This document shows, in pieces, positions 44,853 through 53,972 of a stretch of DNA of 61,716 nt. Both the position numbers and the translations under genes were made by a program. The stretch's first letter is position 1, and every line of letters starts with the position of its first letter. Under the pieces are notes generated by a model. That model ran no database searches. It was not told the DNA's origin and saw only the letters and a program-made list of their open reading frames with translations. The DNA comes from Sphingorhabdus sp. Alg239-R122 (GTDB taxonomy: Bacteria > Pseudomonadota > Alphaproteobacteria > Sphingomonadales > Sphingomonadaceae): NCBI RefSeq assembly GCF_900537065.1, contig NZ_UNRC01000011.1, positions 1 through 61,716 of the forward strand, given 5' to 3'.

Positions 44853-47800
44853 ATGATTCGTAAATTACCGTTTTTATTCGATCTGTCTTCGGGGCGATCA
44901 AAGGCACTTGCGACGGCTTCCAGCCTGGCGATTTCGATCGCCATGAGCCCGGGTGCCATTGCGCAAGAGGCGGAAGAAGGTGGCGATGATACCGAAGCCG
45001 TTGCCGAAGATGAAAACGTAATTATTGTGACAGGCTTTAAGGCTTCTCTCGAATCTGCGCAGAATATCAAACGTGACTCAGACACTTTTGTTGATGCGAT
45101 CACGGCGGAAGACATTGGCGCTTTGCCCGACCGATCCGTGGCCGAATCGCTACAACGTGTCCCGGGCGTTAATATCGGGCGCTTTGAAAAGACTACCGAT
45201 CCCGACCGCTTCTCTGTCGAAGGCACTGGTGTTATCATCCGCGGACTTCCCTTTGTGCGTTCCGAACTGAACGGGCGCGATATTTTCTCGGCCACTGGCG
45301 GCAGGGTTTTAAGTTTTAATGACATTTCCCCTGAACTACTTGGACGGGTAGAGGTTTTCAAGAACGTCACCGCTGACATGATTGATGGCGGTATTGCCGG
45401 CACTGTTAACCTTGTAACGCGCAAGCCACTTGATAATCCGGGCTTCAGGCTGGCAGGCACGATTGAGGCCAATGTGGGTGATTTGGCAGAGGAATGGTCT
45501 CCTGGTTTCTCGCTCGTGGGTTCAGGCACGGTTGATACCGATGCAGGCAGCTTGGGCTTCCAGCTTGGTTACGCGCAGTCAGAACTGACCAGCCGCACAG
45601 ATGCATCTCAGCTTACAGATCCTTGTTATCGCACAGCCGCATTGGATGCCACCTGCATTCGGACTGCGGACGTATCGTCAGGCGGAGTTGGAAATTCTAC
45701 CGGTTTTGATGCGTCTAATTTCCCGCCTGCCGGAACTGTGGTGGCTCCAAAAGGAGCGGGTGTTCGTACGACTGACCTTAAGCGTGACCGTGAGGCATGG
45801 TCCGCAGTTCTCCAGTATGAAAGCCCGAATCAGGACTTCCTGATGACATTTGAATGGCTGCGTTCAGAAACCCAATTCTTCACCGAAGAGTTTTCGCTTC
45901 TGGCTCTGGTTAATAATGATGCTGGCTTCCCGGTTCAGGCACCGGGCAATACATGGACCTTCGATTCCAACGGTCTTTTCCAAACGGGCATATTGACACA
46001 ATCGACAGGTGATTCTGGCTTTTCTCCTTTTGGCGGTTTGCCACTGGAAATGCTGCGCTTCCAGCGTGCAACAAAAGCTATAACAGAAGACTTCTCGTTT
46101 GATGTGGATTGGGAAGTGACTGACCGCTTACGTCTTAATTTAGAAGCGCAGCACATCAAGTCAGATTTGCGCCAGGATTCGATCATCGGTGCAATGGCCT
46201 CCTTCGCAGACGTACGGATCGATAATACCGGTAACGTGCCGCAAGTGGAATTTCTTGCACCAGCGGGCGCGCCAGCCAATTTCTACAGCGACCCCAACAA
46301 CACCTATTTCTGGTTCCTGCTTGACAGCCAGGCGCGCAATGATGGCGAGCTGGATAGTTTCCGTGCAGACCTGGAATATGATATCAGCGATGATGGCTTT
46401 TTCAAAAAGGCACGCTTTGGCGCGCGTTGGGCCGACCGCACCCGCGTCACCCGCGACAGCAATTTTGGTAACTGGGGCAATCTGGGGGCACCATGGACCG
46501 GTCGCGGCGGCAACTGGAATTGCAGCGATCCGCAAATTTACGGATGCGGCGGTGCTTATGCAGCTGACTTTCCTGGATTTACTGGTGCGCGCAATCCATT
46601 CGCAGATGGCTTCCAGCGCGGTAACGCGCCGCTTCCCATCGAAAATGGCGGTGGATTCTTCTACGGTGGTGACGATTTCTTGGGTGAATATTTGAATGGC
46701 ACGACCACCGATCAGGGCAGGACGCTGACAGCATTTACATTGACGCCAAATGCATGGAATCCGATTAATAGCCGTTTCAATGAGGACGGAACGCCGTGCT
46801 CACCTTTCTGCCAATCTGAAATCTCTGATGTTTCAGAGAAGACCAAAGCTGCTTATGTGCGGGTCGACTTTGGACAGGATTTTGGCAATGGTTGGAATCT
46901 AGTTGGCAATATTGGTCTGCGTTATGTCGACACAAGAATACAAAGTGCGGGGGAAATTGGTTTTCCGCGTCCTGATGCAATTGGGCTACCTGTAGGAATG
47001 CCTGTAACTTTGGCTGATATACAGACCATTTGTGCCAATGCTGTACCAGGACAAGTTGGCCTGGAGTATTGCGACCTTTCAGATGCCCGCAAGGCAGAGT
47101 TCGCGGCCGCTTTCACAGGCGGGGTTATTGATGACAGCACTGACATCAAGTTTGACCACTGGCTGCCCAGTTTCAACGCAAGGCTGGATACAGGCGGCGG
47201 CCTGGTCTTCAGAGCCGCTGTTTCCAAAGGTATTTCGCGGCCTGATCTTTCTCTATTCCAAACTGGCGGCACGCTTTCAAACAACGTGGGCAACTTGGTC
47301 AACGCAACGCTTGAGACGGGACCGTTATTTACCCTCAAGACCGGCAATAGAAGTTTGCGTCCGATCTCTTCGTGGAACTATGACCTTTCTGCTGAGTGGT
47401 ATTTTGATGCTGTCGGCTCACTGACCGTTTCAGCATTTTTGAAAGACATCAGCGGAATAATAAACACTGAAGTGCCTGTTGTTACCTACACAGGCGACAA
47501 TGGTGAAAGCGTGGTTGGTGAAACCAGGCGGCCCGGTAATAACCAGGGCGGCACATTGAAGGGTGTAGAAGTTGCCTATCAGCAAACATACGATTTCCTG
47601 CCGGGCCTATTAAGCGGGTTGGGAACGCAGCTGACATATACTTATGTAGATGGCGGCGCCTTTACCAACGCCGATCTGGATGAAAACCAAGGCTTGTTTT
47701 CTTCGCTTCAGCCGCTGGCCGGAATTTCCGAGCATACATTCAACGCCACGGTCTTTTATGAAAAGGGGCCGGTATCGGCGCGTGCCGCTTACAACTGGCG

Positions 47801-48053
47801 CTCTGACTTCCTGATCACGCCGCGCGATGATATTTTCCCATTCTCGCCAATCTGGCAGGAATCGGGCGGGCAGCTTGATGCCTCCATTTTCTTTAACGTT
47901 ACTGATGGTGTTAAGGTCGGCGTTCAGGGTGTTAATCTGCTAGACCAGGTCACCCGCACATCGCAGGTAGTAGACTTTGATGGCACACGGCTGACACGCT
48001 CTGCTTTCCGCAATGACCGCCGCTTTACATTCCTTGCCCGCTTTGATTTTTAG
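44853..48053 (+). CDS. TonB-dependent receptor, carbohydrate-type
   Basis: A 1066-residue outer-membrane receptor. The signal peptide ends near GAIAQ; a TonB-box-like stretch, ENVIIVTGFKASL, follows. The plug domain has DAITAEDIGALPDRSVAESL and GGIAGTVNLVTRKPLD, typical of the large TonB receptors of caulobacters and sphingomonads that import oligosaccharides. The C-terminal part is a barrel ending RRFTFLARFDF, with terminal Phe. The ATG at 44853 is preferred to 44847 because GGAG is then 8 bases upstream. Downstream GH16, GH3 and sugar transporters point to beta-glucan fragments as ligand. Confidence 0.93.
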   Translation: MIRKLPFLFDLSSGRSKALATASSLAISIAMSPGAIAQEAEEGGDDTEAVAEDENVIIVTGFKASLESAQNIKRDSDTFVDAITAEDIGALPDRSVAESLQRVPGVNIGRFEKTTDPDRFSVEGTGVIIRGLPFVRSELNGRDIFSATGGRVLSFNDISPELLGRVEVFKNVTADMIDGGIAGTVNLVTRKPLDNPGFRLAGTIEANVGDLAEEWSPGFSLVGSGTVDTDAGSLGFQLGYAQSELTSRTDASQLTDPCYRTAALDATCIRTADVSSGGVGNSTGFDASNFPPAGTVVAPKGAGVRTTDLKRDREAWSAVLQYESPNQDFLMTFEWLRSETQFFTEEFSLLALVNNDAGFPVQAPGNTWTFDSNGLFQTGILTQSTGDSGFSPFGGLPLEMLRFQRATKAITEDFSFDVDWEVTDRLRLNLEAQHIKSDLRQDSIIGAMASFADVRIDNTGNVPQVEFLAPAGAPANFYSDPNNTYFWFLLDSQARNDGELDSFRADLEYDISDDGFFKKARFGARWADRTRVTRDSNFGNWGNLGAPWTGRGGNWNCSDPQIYGCGGAYAADFPGFTGARNPFADGFQRGNAPLPIENGGGFFYGGDDFLGEYLNGTTTDQGRTLTAFTLTPNAWNPINSRFNEDGTPCSPFCQSEISDVSEKTKAAYVRVDFGQDFGNGWNLVGNIGLRYVDTRIQSAGEIGFPRPDAIGLPVGMPVTLADIQTICANAVPGQVGLEYCDLSDARKAEFAAAFTGGVIDDSTDIKFDHWLPSFNARLDTGGGLVFRAAVSKGISRPDLSLFQTGGTLSNNVGNLVNATLETGPLFTLKTGNRSLRPISSWNYDLSAEWYFDAVGSLTVSAFLKDISGIINTEVPVVTYTGDNGESVVGETRRPGNNQGGTLKGVEVAYQQTYDFLPGLLSGLGTQLTYTYVDGGAFTNADLDENQGLFSSLQPLAGISEHTFNATVFYEKGPVSARAAYNWRSDFLITPRDDIFPFSPIWQESGGQLDASIFFNVTDGVKVGVQGVNLLDQVTRTSQVVDFDGTRLTRSAFRNDRRFTFLARFDF

Positions 48054-48141
48054 GCAAAGGGAAGTAACGCTCGATTAAAAAGTCATGTGGAGCGCCATTC
48101 CACTGGGCGCTGCTCTGCGCGGGCGGTGCGGGGAGCTGAGG

Positions 48142-49161
48142 ATGATTTCGATGTGTAGATTTGCATTTTTCCTTCCGGTTGCGTTTGCAGCGGCTAGCCT
48201 TGCTGCTTGTGAGGCGCAAACTGAACGTCCGCAAAAAGTAATTGAGAGAGTTGCTCTGCCTCAGGCAGAAAGCTCGCGTCAGCCGTCTGATGAAAGCGAC
48301 TGGCAGCTGGTCTGGTCCGACGAATTTGAAGGTACGGAAATTGACCGGGCGAAATGGACATTTGATGTCGATTGCTGGGGCGGTGGCAATGAGGAGCAGC
48401 AATGCTACCGCGATGATCCGCAAAATGCCGCTATCGAAGATGGCAAGCTGATCATTACGGCGCGCAGGGAAGAACATACCGGCCCCGCATACCCGCCGCA
48501 TATGCGGGGCAATGTGGAAAATCCCGATGCGCAGGCGACAAAACCTTACACTTCGGCCCGGCTGACAACGCGCGGGAAACAGTCGTGGAAATATGGCCGT
48601 ATCGAAGTGCGTACGAAGTTGCCGCAGGGGCAGGGGACCTGGCCGGCAATCTGGATGCTGCCTGAAGGCAATAGCTATGGTGGCTGGGCCGCGTCTGGAG
48701 AGATTGACATCATGGAGGCGGTCAATCTGGGCGTCGATTGCGACGACTGTCCGGGCGGAAAAGAAAGCACGGTACTGGGCACGCTGCATTTTGGCACGGA
48801 ATGGCCGGATAATGCACTTAACAGCAGCGAAATCTATGTCCCCGCCGTGCTTGACGGTTTTCGCACATTCGGGATTGTCTGGTCACCGGGCCGGATAGAA
48901 TGGTCCATTGATGGACAGGTTTATGCCGTAAAGGAAGCGGATAGCTGGTGGAGCGCGAATTCAAAAGAGGCGGATGCACCATTTGATCAGCCTTTCCACC
49001 TGATACTCAACCTTGCAATTGGTGGAGGTTTGCCAGAGGAACGCAATGGAGGCGGTATCGATACAGGCGGATTTCCGAAGCATTTCGAAATAGACTGGGT
49101 CCGTGTCTGGAAATGTGATAGGCAAACGGCTGACATACCGAGCTGCGCAGGGGGAAATTAA
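48142..49161 (+). CDS. GH16 glycoside hydrolase lipoprotein (laminarinase-like)
   Basis: A 339-residue lipoprotein with the lipobox SLAAC (Cys23) and a GH16 jelly-roll. The catalytic motif GEIDIMEAV (Glu187, Asp189, Glu192) matches the E-x-D-x-x-E nucleophile/acid set. LVWSDEFEGTEIDRAKW and YGRIEVRTKLPQGQGTWPAIWML are usual in bacterial endo-beta-1,3-glucanases. It would cut laminarin-like glucans at the outer membrane. An ATG at 48151 is possible. It lies 88 bp after the TonB receptor and 4 bp before lacI. Confidence 0.93.
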   Translation: MISMCRFAFFLPVAFAAASLAACEAQTERPQKVIERVALPQAESSRQPSDESDWQLVWSDEFEGTEIDRAKWTFDVDCWGGGNEEQQCYRDDPQNAAIEDGKLIITARREEHTGPAYPPHMRGNVENPDAQATKPYTSARLTTRGKQSWKYGRIEVRTKLPQGQGTWPAIWMLPEGNSYGGWAASGEIDIMEAVNLGVDCDDCPGGKESTVLGTLHFGTEWPDNALNSSEIYVPAVLDGFRTFGIVWSPGRIEWSIDGQVYAVKEADSWWSANSKEADAPFDQPFHLILNLAIGGGLPEERNGGGIDTGGFPKHFEIDWVRVWKCDRQTADIPSCAGGN

Positions 49162-49165
49162 GTCT

Positions 49166-50218
49166 ATGGCGAGGCGTCGCCAAGCAGTAACCATCAAACA
49201 TGTCGCTGCCGATGCAGGTGTGTCCCTGCAGACGGTAAGCCGTGTCATCAACAATGAACCCAATGTTCGCCCGGCCATGAAAGAGCGGGTGCAGGCTTCA
49301 ATAGACAAGCTCGGCTATGTACCCTCAATCGCTGCGCAGCGGATGAGCGGGTCGCGCTCGTATCTTATCCTCGCCCTGAATGACCGGGAGCGTACAATTG
49401 CGGGCTGGCGCGCACGTGAAGGCAATGACTGGGTGGATCAGATGCTTCTTGGCGGCATGCTCAAATGCGCGGAGCATGGATATCGCCTGCTTGTCGAACT
49501 GGTTGATACTCGCAATGACCATGTTGAACGCGAACTTTCCGCCGCGCTTGCCGCGGTACAGCCCGATGGTGTGATCCTGACGCCTCCGCACTCGAATAAT
49601 CTTTTGATTGTACGCCTGCTGGAAAAACATCAAATCCCCTTTGTGCGGGTTGGTTCGCACGGGATTGGATCGGGTATTCCGGTATCGATGGACGATGAGC
49701 GCTCTGCGAGCATCGCCACGGAGCATTTGGCTGAGCAGGGCCATAGGCGCATCGGTTTTATTGCCGGTCCGGAAGATTACAGCCTGAGCGGTTGGCGTGT
49801 GGATGGCTGGCGTACGGCGATGGCAGCGGCACAGCTTCCTGCTGATGGACTGCTTGTGCGGGGTGATTTCAGTTATGAGTCGGGCCAGCGCGCCACCCGC
49901 GAGCTATTGTCGGGCGAAAATCCGGTAACAGCCATAATTGCGAGCAATGACCATATGGCGCATGGCGCATTGGATGCTGCCAGGGAAAAAGGCCTGGATA
50001 TCCCGCGCGACCTTTCACTCATCAGCTTCGACAACACACCGAGCGTCAGGTTTACCCGGCCGCAGTTGACGGCCATTGACCAGCCGGTTGCAGAAATAGC
50101 CTCTGTCGCGGTTGAGCTGATCATTGCGGCAAATACAGGCAATGACCTGCCGCGTGAGCAGGTTGTTGTCCCCGCACAACTTGTCAAACGGGATTCCGTT
50201 GCGCCAGCGCCTGCCTGA
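49166..50218 (+). CDS. LacI-family transcriptional regulator
   Basis: A 350-residue repressor with the N-terminal HTH VTIKHVAADAGVSLQTVSRV, the hinge helix PSIAAQRMSG and a periplasmic-binding-protein-like sensor domain (about 60-340). The central GC-rich CG step of the sites seen at 44759, 44780 and 51467 is usual for LacI operators. The effector is probably a glucan fragment or glucose, but is not known. It is flanked by the GH16 and MFS genes on the same strand. Confidence 0.93.
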   Translation: MARRRQAVTIKHVAADAGVSLQTVSRVINNEPNVRPAMKERVQASIDKLGYVPSIAAQRMSGSRSYLILALNDRERTIAGWRAREGNDWVDQMLLGGMLKCAEHGYRLLVELVDTRNDHVERELSAALAAVQPDGVILTPPHSNNLLIVRLLEKHQIPFVRVGSHGIGSGIPVSMDDERSASIATEHLAEQGHRRIGFIAGPEDYSLSGWRVDGWRTAMAAAQLPADGLLVRGDFSYESGQRATRELLSGENPVTAIIASNDHMAHGALDAAREKGLDIPRDLSLISFDNTPSVRFTRPQLTAIDQPVAEIASVAVELIIAANTGNDLPREQVVVPAQLVKRDSVAPAPA

Positions 50219-50221
50219 TTC

Positions 50222-51421
50222 ATGGGCGCGCACGAACTGGCAGATCGGCAAGACATACGGTTTCTCATACTCTATGCCCTGGCATGGGCAGGAGGTTCGA
50301 TTGCCTATGTCCCGTTCCTGACCATCCTGCTTCCTGCCCACGTTATCACCCTGGCCCAGGAAGACAGTGTCAGCTGGCTGGCTTATATTGCCTTTGCCGG
50401 TGCCATTTCCGCCAGCGCCGGCAATATCGGTTTTGGCTGGCTCAGCGATATTACACGCAATCGCCGAGGGTGGATTGCGGTGGGCCTTGTGCTGTCCTGC
50501 GCGCTGCTTATGGCTGCCGGGCCAGTGGAACACCTACTTCCGTTGCTGGGCATGGTGGTTCTTTGGCAGCTGGGCCTGAATATGATGCTGGGACCGCTTG
50601 CGGCATGGGCTGGGGACTGTGTGCCAGATCATCAGAAGGGTGCTTTAGGGGGGCTGCTCGCTTTCGCTCCGGCGATCGGTGCGCTTTCAGGGGCTCTTGT
50701 GACGATACCGGGGCTATTTGCAGTGGAATCGCGTCTTGGCATTGTCGCTATGCTGGTCGCTATCTGTGTTCTTCCCGTGCTTGCATTTGGCCGACCGCGG
50801 AAATTTCCCGAACTGCTGCAAGTCACAGAGCTGCAGACAGGTTCGAACCCAGATTTACCGAAATTGCACAATGATGTGGTGCGCATGTGGTTCGCGCGGC
50901 TGTTAGTGCAAATTACTGAAGCGGCATTATTTGCCTACCTCCTGCTTTGGTTTCGTTCGATCGCGCCCTCTTTCAGCGACAATGATACTGCACGTATATT
51001 CAGCTTTGTCTTGATGGCCGCCGTTCCGCTGGCCATGATCGCAGGGCGCTGGACAGATTTGCGCAACCGGCCAATACTGCCCCTGTCTGTCTGCGCTGCC
51101 ATAGCTGCATTCGGCCTCGCAATCATGGCGTGGGTCACTGACATACGTGCAGCCATTTTCGGTTATGCGATATTTGGAATTGCCGCTGGCATATTCCTTT
51201 CGCTGCATTCTGCGCAAACTCTGCGCATATTGCCCAGACCAGAGCGGCGCGGACGCGATCTGGGCGTGTTTAACCTTACCAACACTGTGCCATCACTTAT
51301 TATGCCGTGGCTTGCATTGGCATTGGTACCGGTTTTCGGATTTTCTGGCCTGTTCATGCTGCTGGCCTTGCTAGCGGCTATTGCAAGCTTGCTGCTGCTT
51401 TCGCTGGCCTTGCGTAAATAG
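50222..51421 (+). CDS. MFS sugar transporter (GPH-like)
   Basis: A 399-residue membrane protein with 11-12 predicted helices. Loops such as GWLSDITRNRRGWIA between helices 2 and 3, and AGRWTDLRNRP, are major-facilitator signature regions with G-x-x-x-D-R-x-x-R-R-like spacing. The ATG lies 4 bases after the lacI stop. Its place between lacI and GH3 suggests uptake of glucose or gluco-oligosaccharides from the periplasm. Confidence 0.88.
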   Translation: MGAHELADRQDIRFLILYALAWAGGSIAYVPFLTILLPAHVITLAQEDSVSWLAYIAFAGAISASAGNIGFGWLSDITRNRRGWIAVGLVLSCALLMAAGPVEHLLPLLGMVVLWQLGLNMMLGPLAAWAGDCVPDHQKGALGGLLAFAPAIGALSGALVTIPGLFAVESRLGIVAMLVAICVLPVLAFGRPRKFPELLQVTELQTGSNPDLPKLHNDVVRMWFARLLVQITEAALFAYLLLWFRSIAPSFSDNDTARIFSFVLMAAVPLAMIAGRWTDLRNRPILPLSVCAAIAAFGLAIMAWVTDIRAAIFGYAIFGIAAGIFLSLHSAQTLRILPRPERRGRDLGVFNLTNTVPSLIMPWLALALVPVFGFSGLFMLLALLAAIASLLLLSLALRK

Positions 51422-51459
51422 AAGCTTGATTTCCGCACCCGTAGCTGTAATCTCAAATC

Positions 51460-51475
51460 TTGAGAACGTTCACAA
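51460..51475. promoter_or_regulatory. LacI-type operator C
   Basis: TTGAGAACGTTCACAA, differing from site B by two bases and from the idealised TTGTGAACGTTCACAA by one. It lies 20 bp upstream of the GH3 start, so GH3 has its own regulated promoter. Confidence 0.8.
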
Positions 51476-51494
51476 ATTAGAAAGGCCTGTTTTG

Positions 51495-53873
51495 ATGCGT
51501 AAGGTTCTGCCAAGCTTGCTGGGGTTCATGGCTGTTGCGGGGTGTGCAACAATACCGACCGAAACAGAGCTTTCGTTCAATAGCGAGCCAGTCAACCAGG
51601 GCTTGTCCGAGGAAGACCGGCACGTTAACGGCTTGATCGCACGCATGAGCCTGGAGCGTAAGGTTGGGCAGTTGCTTCAGCCGCAGATAAATTCCTTCAC
51701 TCCGGAGGATATGGAGCGCTATCGTTTTGGTAGTTATCTTAATGGCGGCAATGGCGGCCCGAGCGGAGACGAATTTGCTCCCGCGTCTGAATGGCTGCGG
51801 CTTGCCGACACAATGTGGGACGCCTCCACAAAACCATTGCCGGGGGGAGAGCCTGCTATCCCGACCATGTGGGGGACGGACGCCGTCCACGGACACACCA
51901 ATATAGTGGGTGCGACCATTTTCCCGCACAATATTGCACTTGGTGCTGCAGGTGATGCCGACCTGGTCCGCCGCATCGGCGGAGCAACCGCGACCGAGAT
52001 CGAAGTTACGGGCATAGACTGGAATTTCTCGCCCACGGTGGCCGTCGCCCGCGATGACCGCTGGGGCAGAACTTACGAGAGCTATTCGGAAGATCCAAAA
52101 TTGGTGGCGAAGCTCGGGGCAGCTCTGGTTGAAGGTCTGCAGGGCAGAACTGACGACCCAGACTATCTTGGTGCAGGGCGTGTCATTGCCACGGCAAAAC
52201 ATTTTTTTGGCGATGGCGGAACCGAGCAGGGTGTCGACCAGGGGGATGTCAATGGAGATATTGAAGAGCTAAAATCGGTGCACGCCGCGCCCTATCCGGC
52301 GACTATCGATGCCGGAGTAGAATCCATCATGGCCAGTTTCAATTCGATCAATGGAAAGAAGATGCATGGGAATCAGGAGTTGCTTACAGGTGTCCTGCGT
52401 GAGGAAATGGGCTTTGACGGGCTGGTCGTGGGGGACTGGAACGGACATGGGCAGATCAAGGGCTGTACTGTAGAGGACTGTCCGCAGGCGCTGCTTGCGG
52501 GGCTGGACATCTACATGGTGCCGGATGATTGGAAAACGCTGCATGAAAATCTGGTGAAACAGGTGCAGGACGGGACGATACCGATACAGCGGATAGATGA
52601 AGCCGTGCGGCGCGTTTTGCGGGTCAAATTGCGTGCGGGCCTTCTGGATCGGGGGGCCGCCAAACCTTCCATGCGGCCCAATGCCGGTGATTTGAACAAG
52701 CTGGGATCGGCCGCGCACCGTAGCCTGGGCCGTGAAGCTGTGGCAAAATCACAGGTGATTCTGAAAAATAACGGCCAGCTACCACTTAAAAAAGGTGCTG
52801 CGATTCTGGTTTCCGGCAAAGCAGCGGATAGCATTGCACAGGCGGCGGGCGGCTGGACACTGACCTGGCAGGGCGGCCGTGAGCTTACCAATGACTATTT
52901 TCCAGGTGCAACTTCGATTTTTGCCGGGATCAAGGAGGCTGCCAAGGCAAATGGCGGCAGCGCCGTGTTGTCCGAAGACGGTTCGTTTGAAACGAAACCT
53001 GATGTTGCCATCATAGTTTTTGGCGAAGAGCCTTATGCGGAGTTTGCCGGTGACAGGAAGAACCTTGTCTTCACCGATACTGAAGGTCTCGATTTACTCA
53101 GGAAGTTCGATAAGCAGGGTATTCCCGCTATCGCTGTGTTCCTTTCTGGCCGTCCGATGTGGGTCAATCGCGAACTCAACGCCGCTGACGCATTTGTTGC
53201 CGCGTGGCTGCCTGGCAGTGAAGGTGCAGGCGTAGCAGATATATTGTTTGGCAAGCGTGAAGCGGTCGGTAAGTTGTCTTTCAGCTGGCCTGCGCGCTGT
53301 GAGGGTGAGCCGCTCAACGGACCTGCAGATGCGCTCTTCCCGCTTGGTTTTGGTCGTTCGCTGACGGATGCACGACCGCTTGAAAAGCTTGATGAAACAT
53401 GCGGCTTCCTCGGCGGTGGGGCGGTGTCCGACTGGTATTCGAACGGCCGTTTGGCCGCTGGCATCGTCGCTAGCGCGGGTGGTGTCGACTTGCCGAACCT
53501 GCGTGGTGAAGGCGGCGGTGTGGTCGCGCGCGGGGTCGACAAGGACCGGCAGGAGGATGCGCGCGAGATTAGTTTTGGTGCAAACACCGACTTTACGCTG
53601 ACTGGCGAAGGCAAGGGGGCGTTTCTGATTACTTATAACATCGCGGCAGCACCTGCTGGCACAGTGAAGATCACCAACGGTGATAACAGTGCTGACATCA
53701 CCGAAGGGCTGACCGTAGGTGCAGGCAAGGGTTGGCGGGAAATGGTGCTTACCGAGGCATGTCTAGGCATGACGGGAGATAGCTTTACGATTGCCAGTGC
53801 CGCACCGATGACAATACGCATCAGTACGATAGCGAGGCAGGAATTGCCTGAAGGGACACAGTGTTCGTTCTAG
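51495..53873 (+). CDS. GH3 beta-glucosidase lipoprotein (ExoP-like)
   Basis: A 792-residue enzyme. The lipobox VAGC (Cys17) suggests a lipoprotein. The GH3 N domain (about 40-370) contains the nucleophile Asp314 in VVGDWNGHG; the GH3 C domain (about 400-620) has LVLSGKAADS-type strands (AILVSGKAADSIAQ). A further C-terminal beta domain (about 630-790) matches the ExoP-type glucan glucohydrolases of marine bacteria that cut beta-1,3 and beta-1,4 glucans to glucose. An AAAGG is about 9 bases before the ATG at 51495. It has its own operator upstream. Confidence 0.93.
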   Translation: MRKVLPSLLGFMAVAGCATIPTETELSFNSEPVNQGLSEEDRHVNGLIARMSLERKVGQLLQPQINSFTPEDMERYRFGSYLNGGNGGPSGDEFAPASEWLRLADTMWDASTKPLPGGEPAIPTMWGTDAVHGHTNIVGATIFPHNIALGAAGDADLVRRIGGATATEIEVTGIDWNFSPTVAVARDDRWGRTYESYSEDPKLVAKLGAALVEGLQGRTDDPDYLGAGRVIATAKHFFGDGGTEQGVDQGDVNGDIEELKSVHAAPYPATIDAGVESIMASFNSINGKKMHGNQELLTGVLREEMGFDGLVVGDWNGHGQIKGCTVEDCPQALLAGLDIYMVPDDWKTLHENLVKQVQDGTIPIQRIDEAVRRVLRVKLRAGLLDRGAAKPSMRPNAGDLNKLGSAAHRSLGREAVAKSQVILKNNGQLPLKKGAAILVSGKAADSIAQAAGGWTLTWQGGRELTNDYFPGATSIFAGIKEAAKANGGSAVLSEDGSFETKPDVAIIVFGEEPYAEFAGDRKNLVFTDTEGLDLLRKFDKQGIPAIAVFLSGRPMWVNRELNAADAFVAAWLPGSEGAGVADILFGKREAVGKLSFSWPARCEGEPLNGPADALFPLGFGRSLTDARPLEKLDETCGFLGGGAVSDWYSNGRLAAGIVASAGGVDLPNLRGEGGGVVARGVDKDRQEDAREISFGANTDFTLTGEGKGAFLITYNIAAAPAGTVKITNGDNSADITEGLTVGAGKGWREMVLTEACLGMTGDSFTIASAAPMTIRISTIARQELPEGTQCSF

Positions 53874-53972
53874 ATAGCCGAATATGGTTCTCCATGTCAG
53901 GCATAGAGCAACATGGATTTGGTAGGTGGGCGATAATGCATGACTGCGCTATTTCCCGGGGAGGAAAAGACG

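Noticed and set aside
53891-53917. Hairpin TCCATGT/ACATGGA after the GH3 gene
   Set aside because: Seven base pairs with a 13-base loop and no T-tract; too weak to call a terminator.
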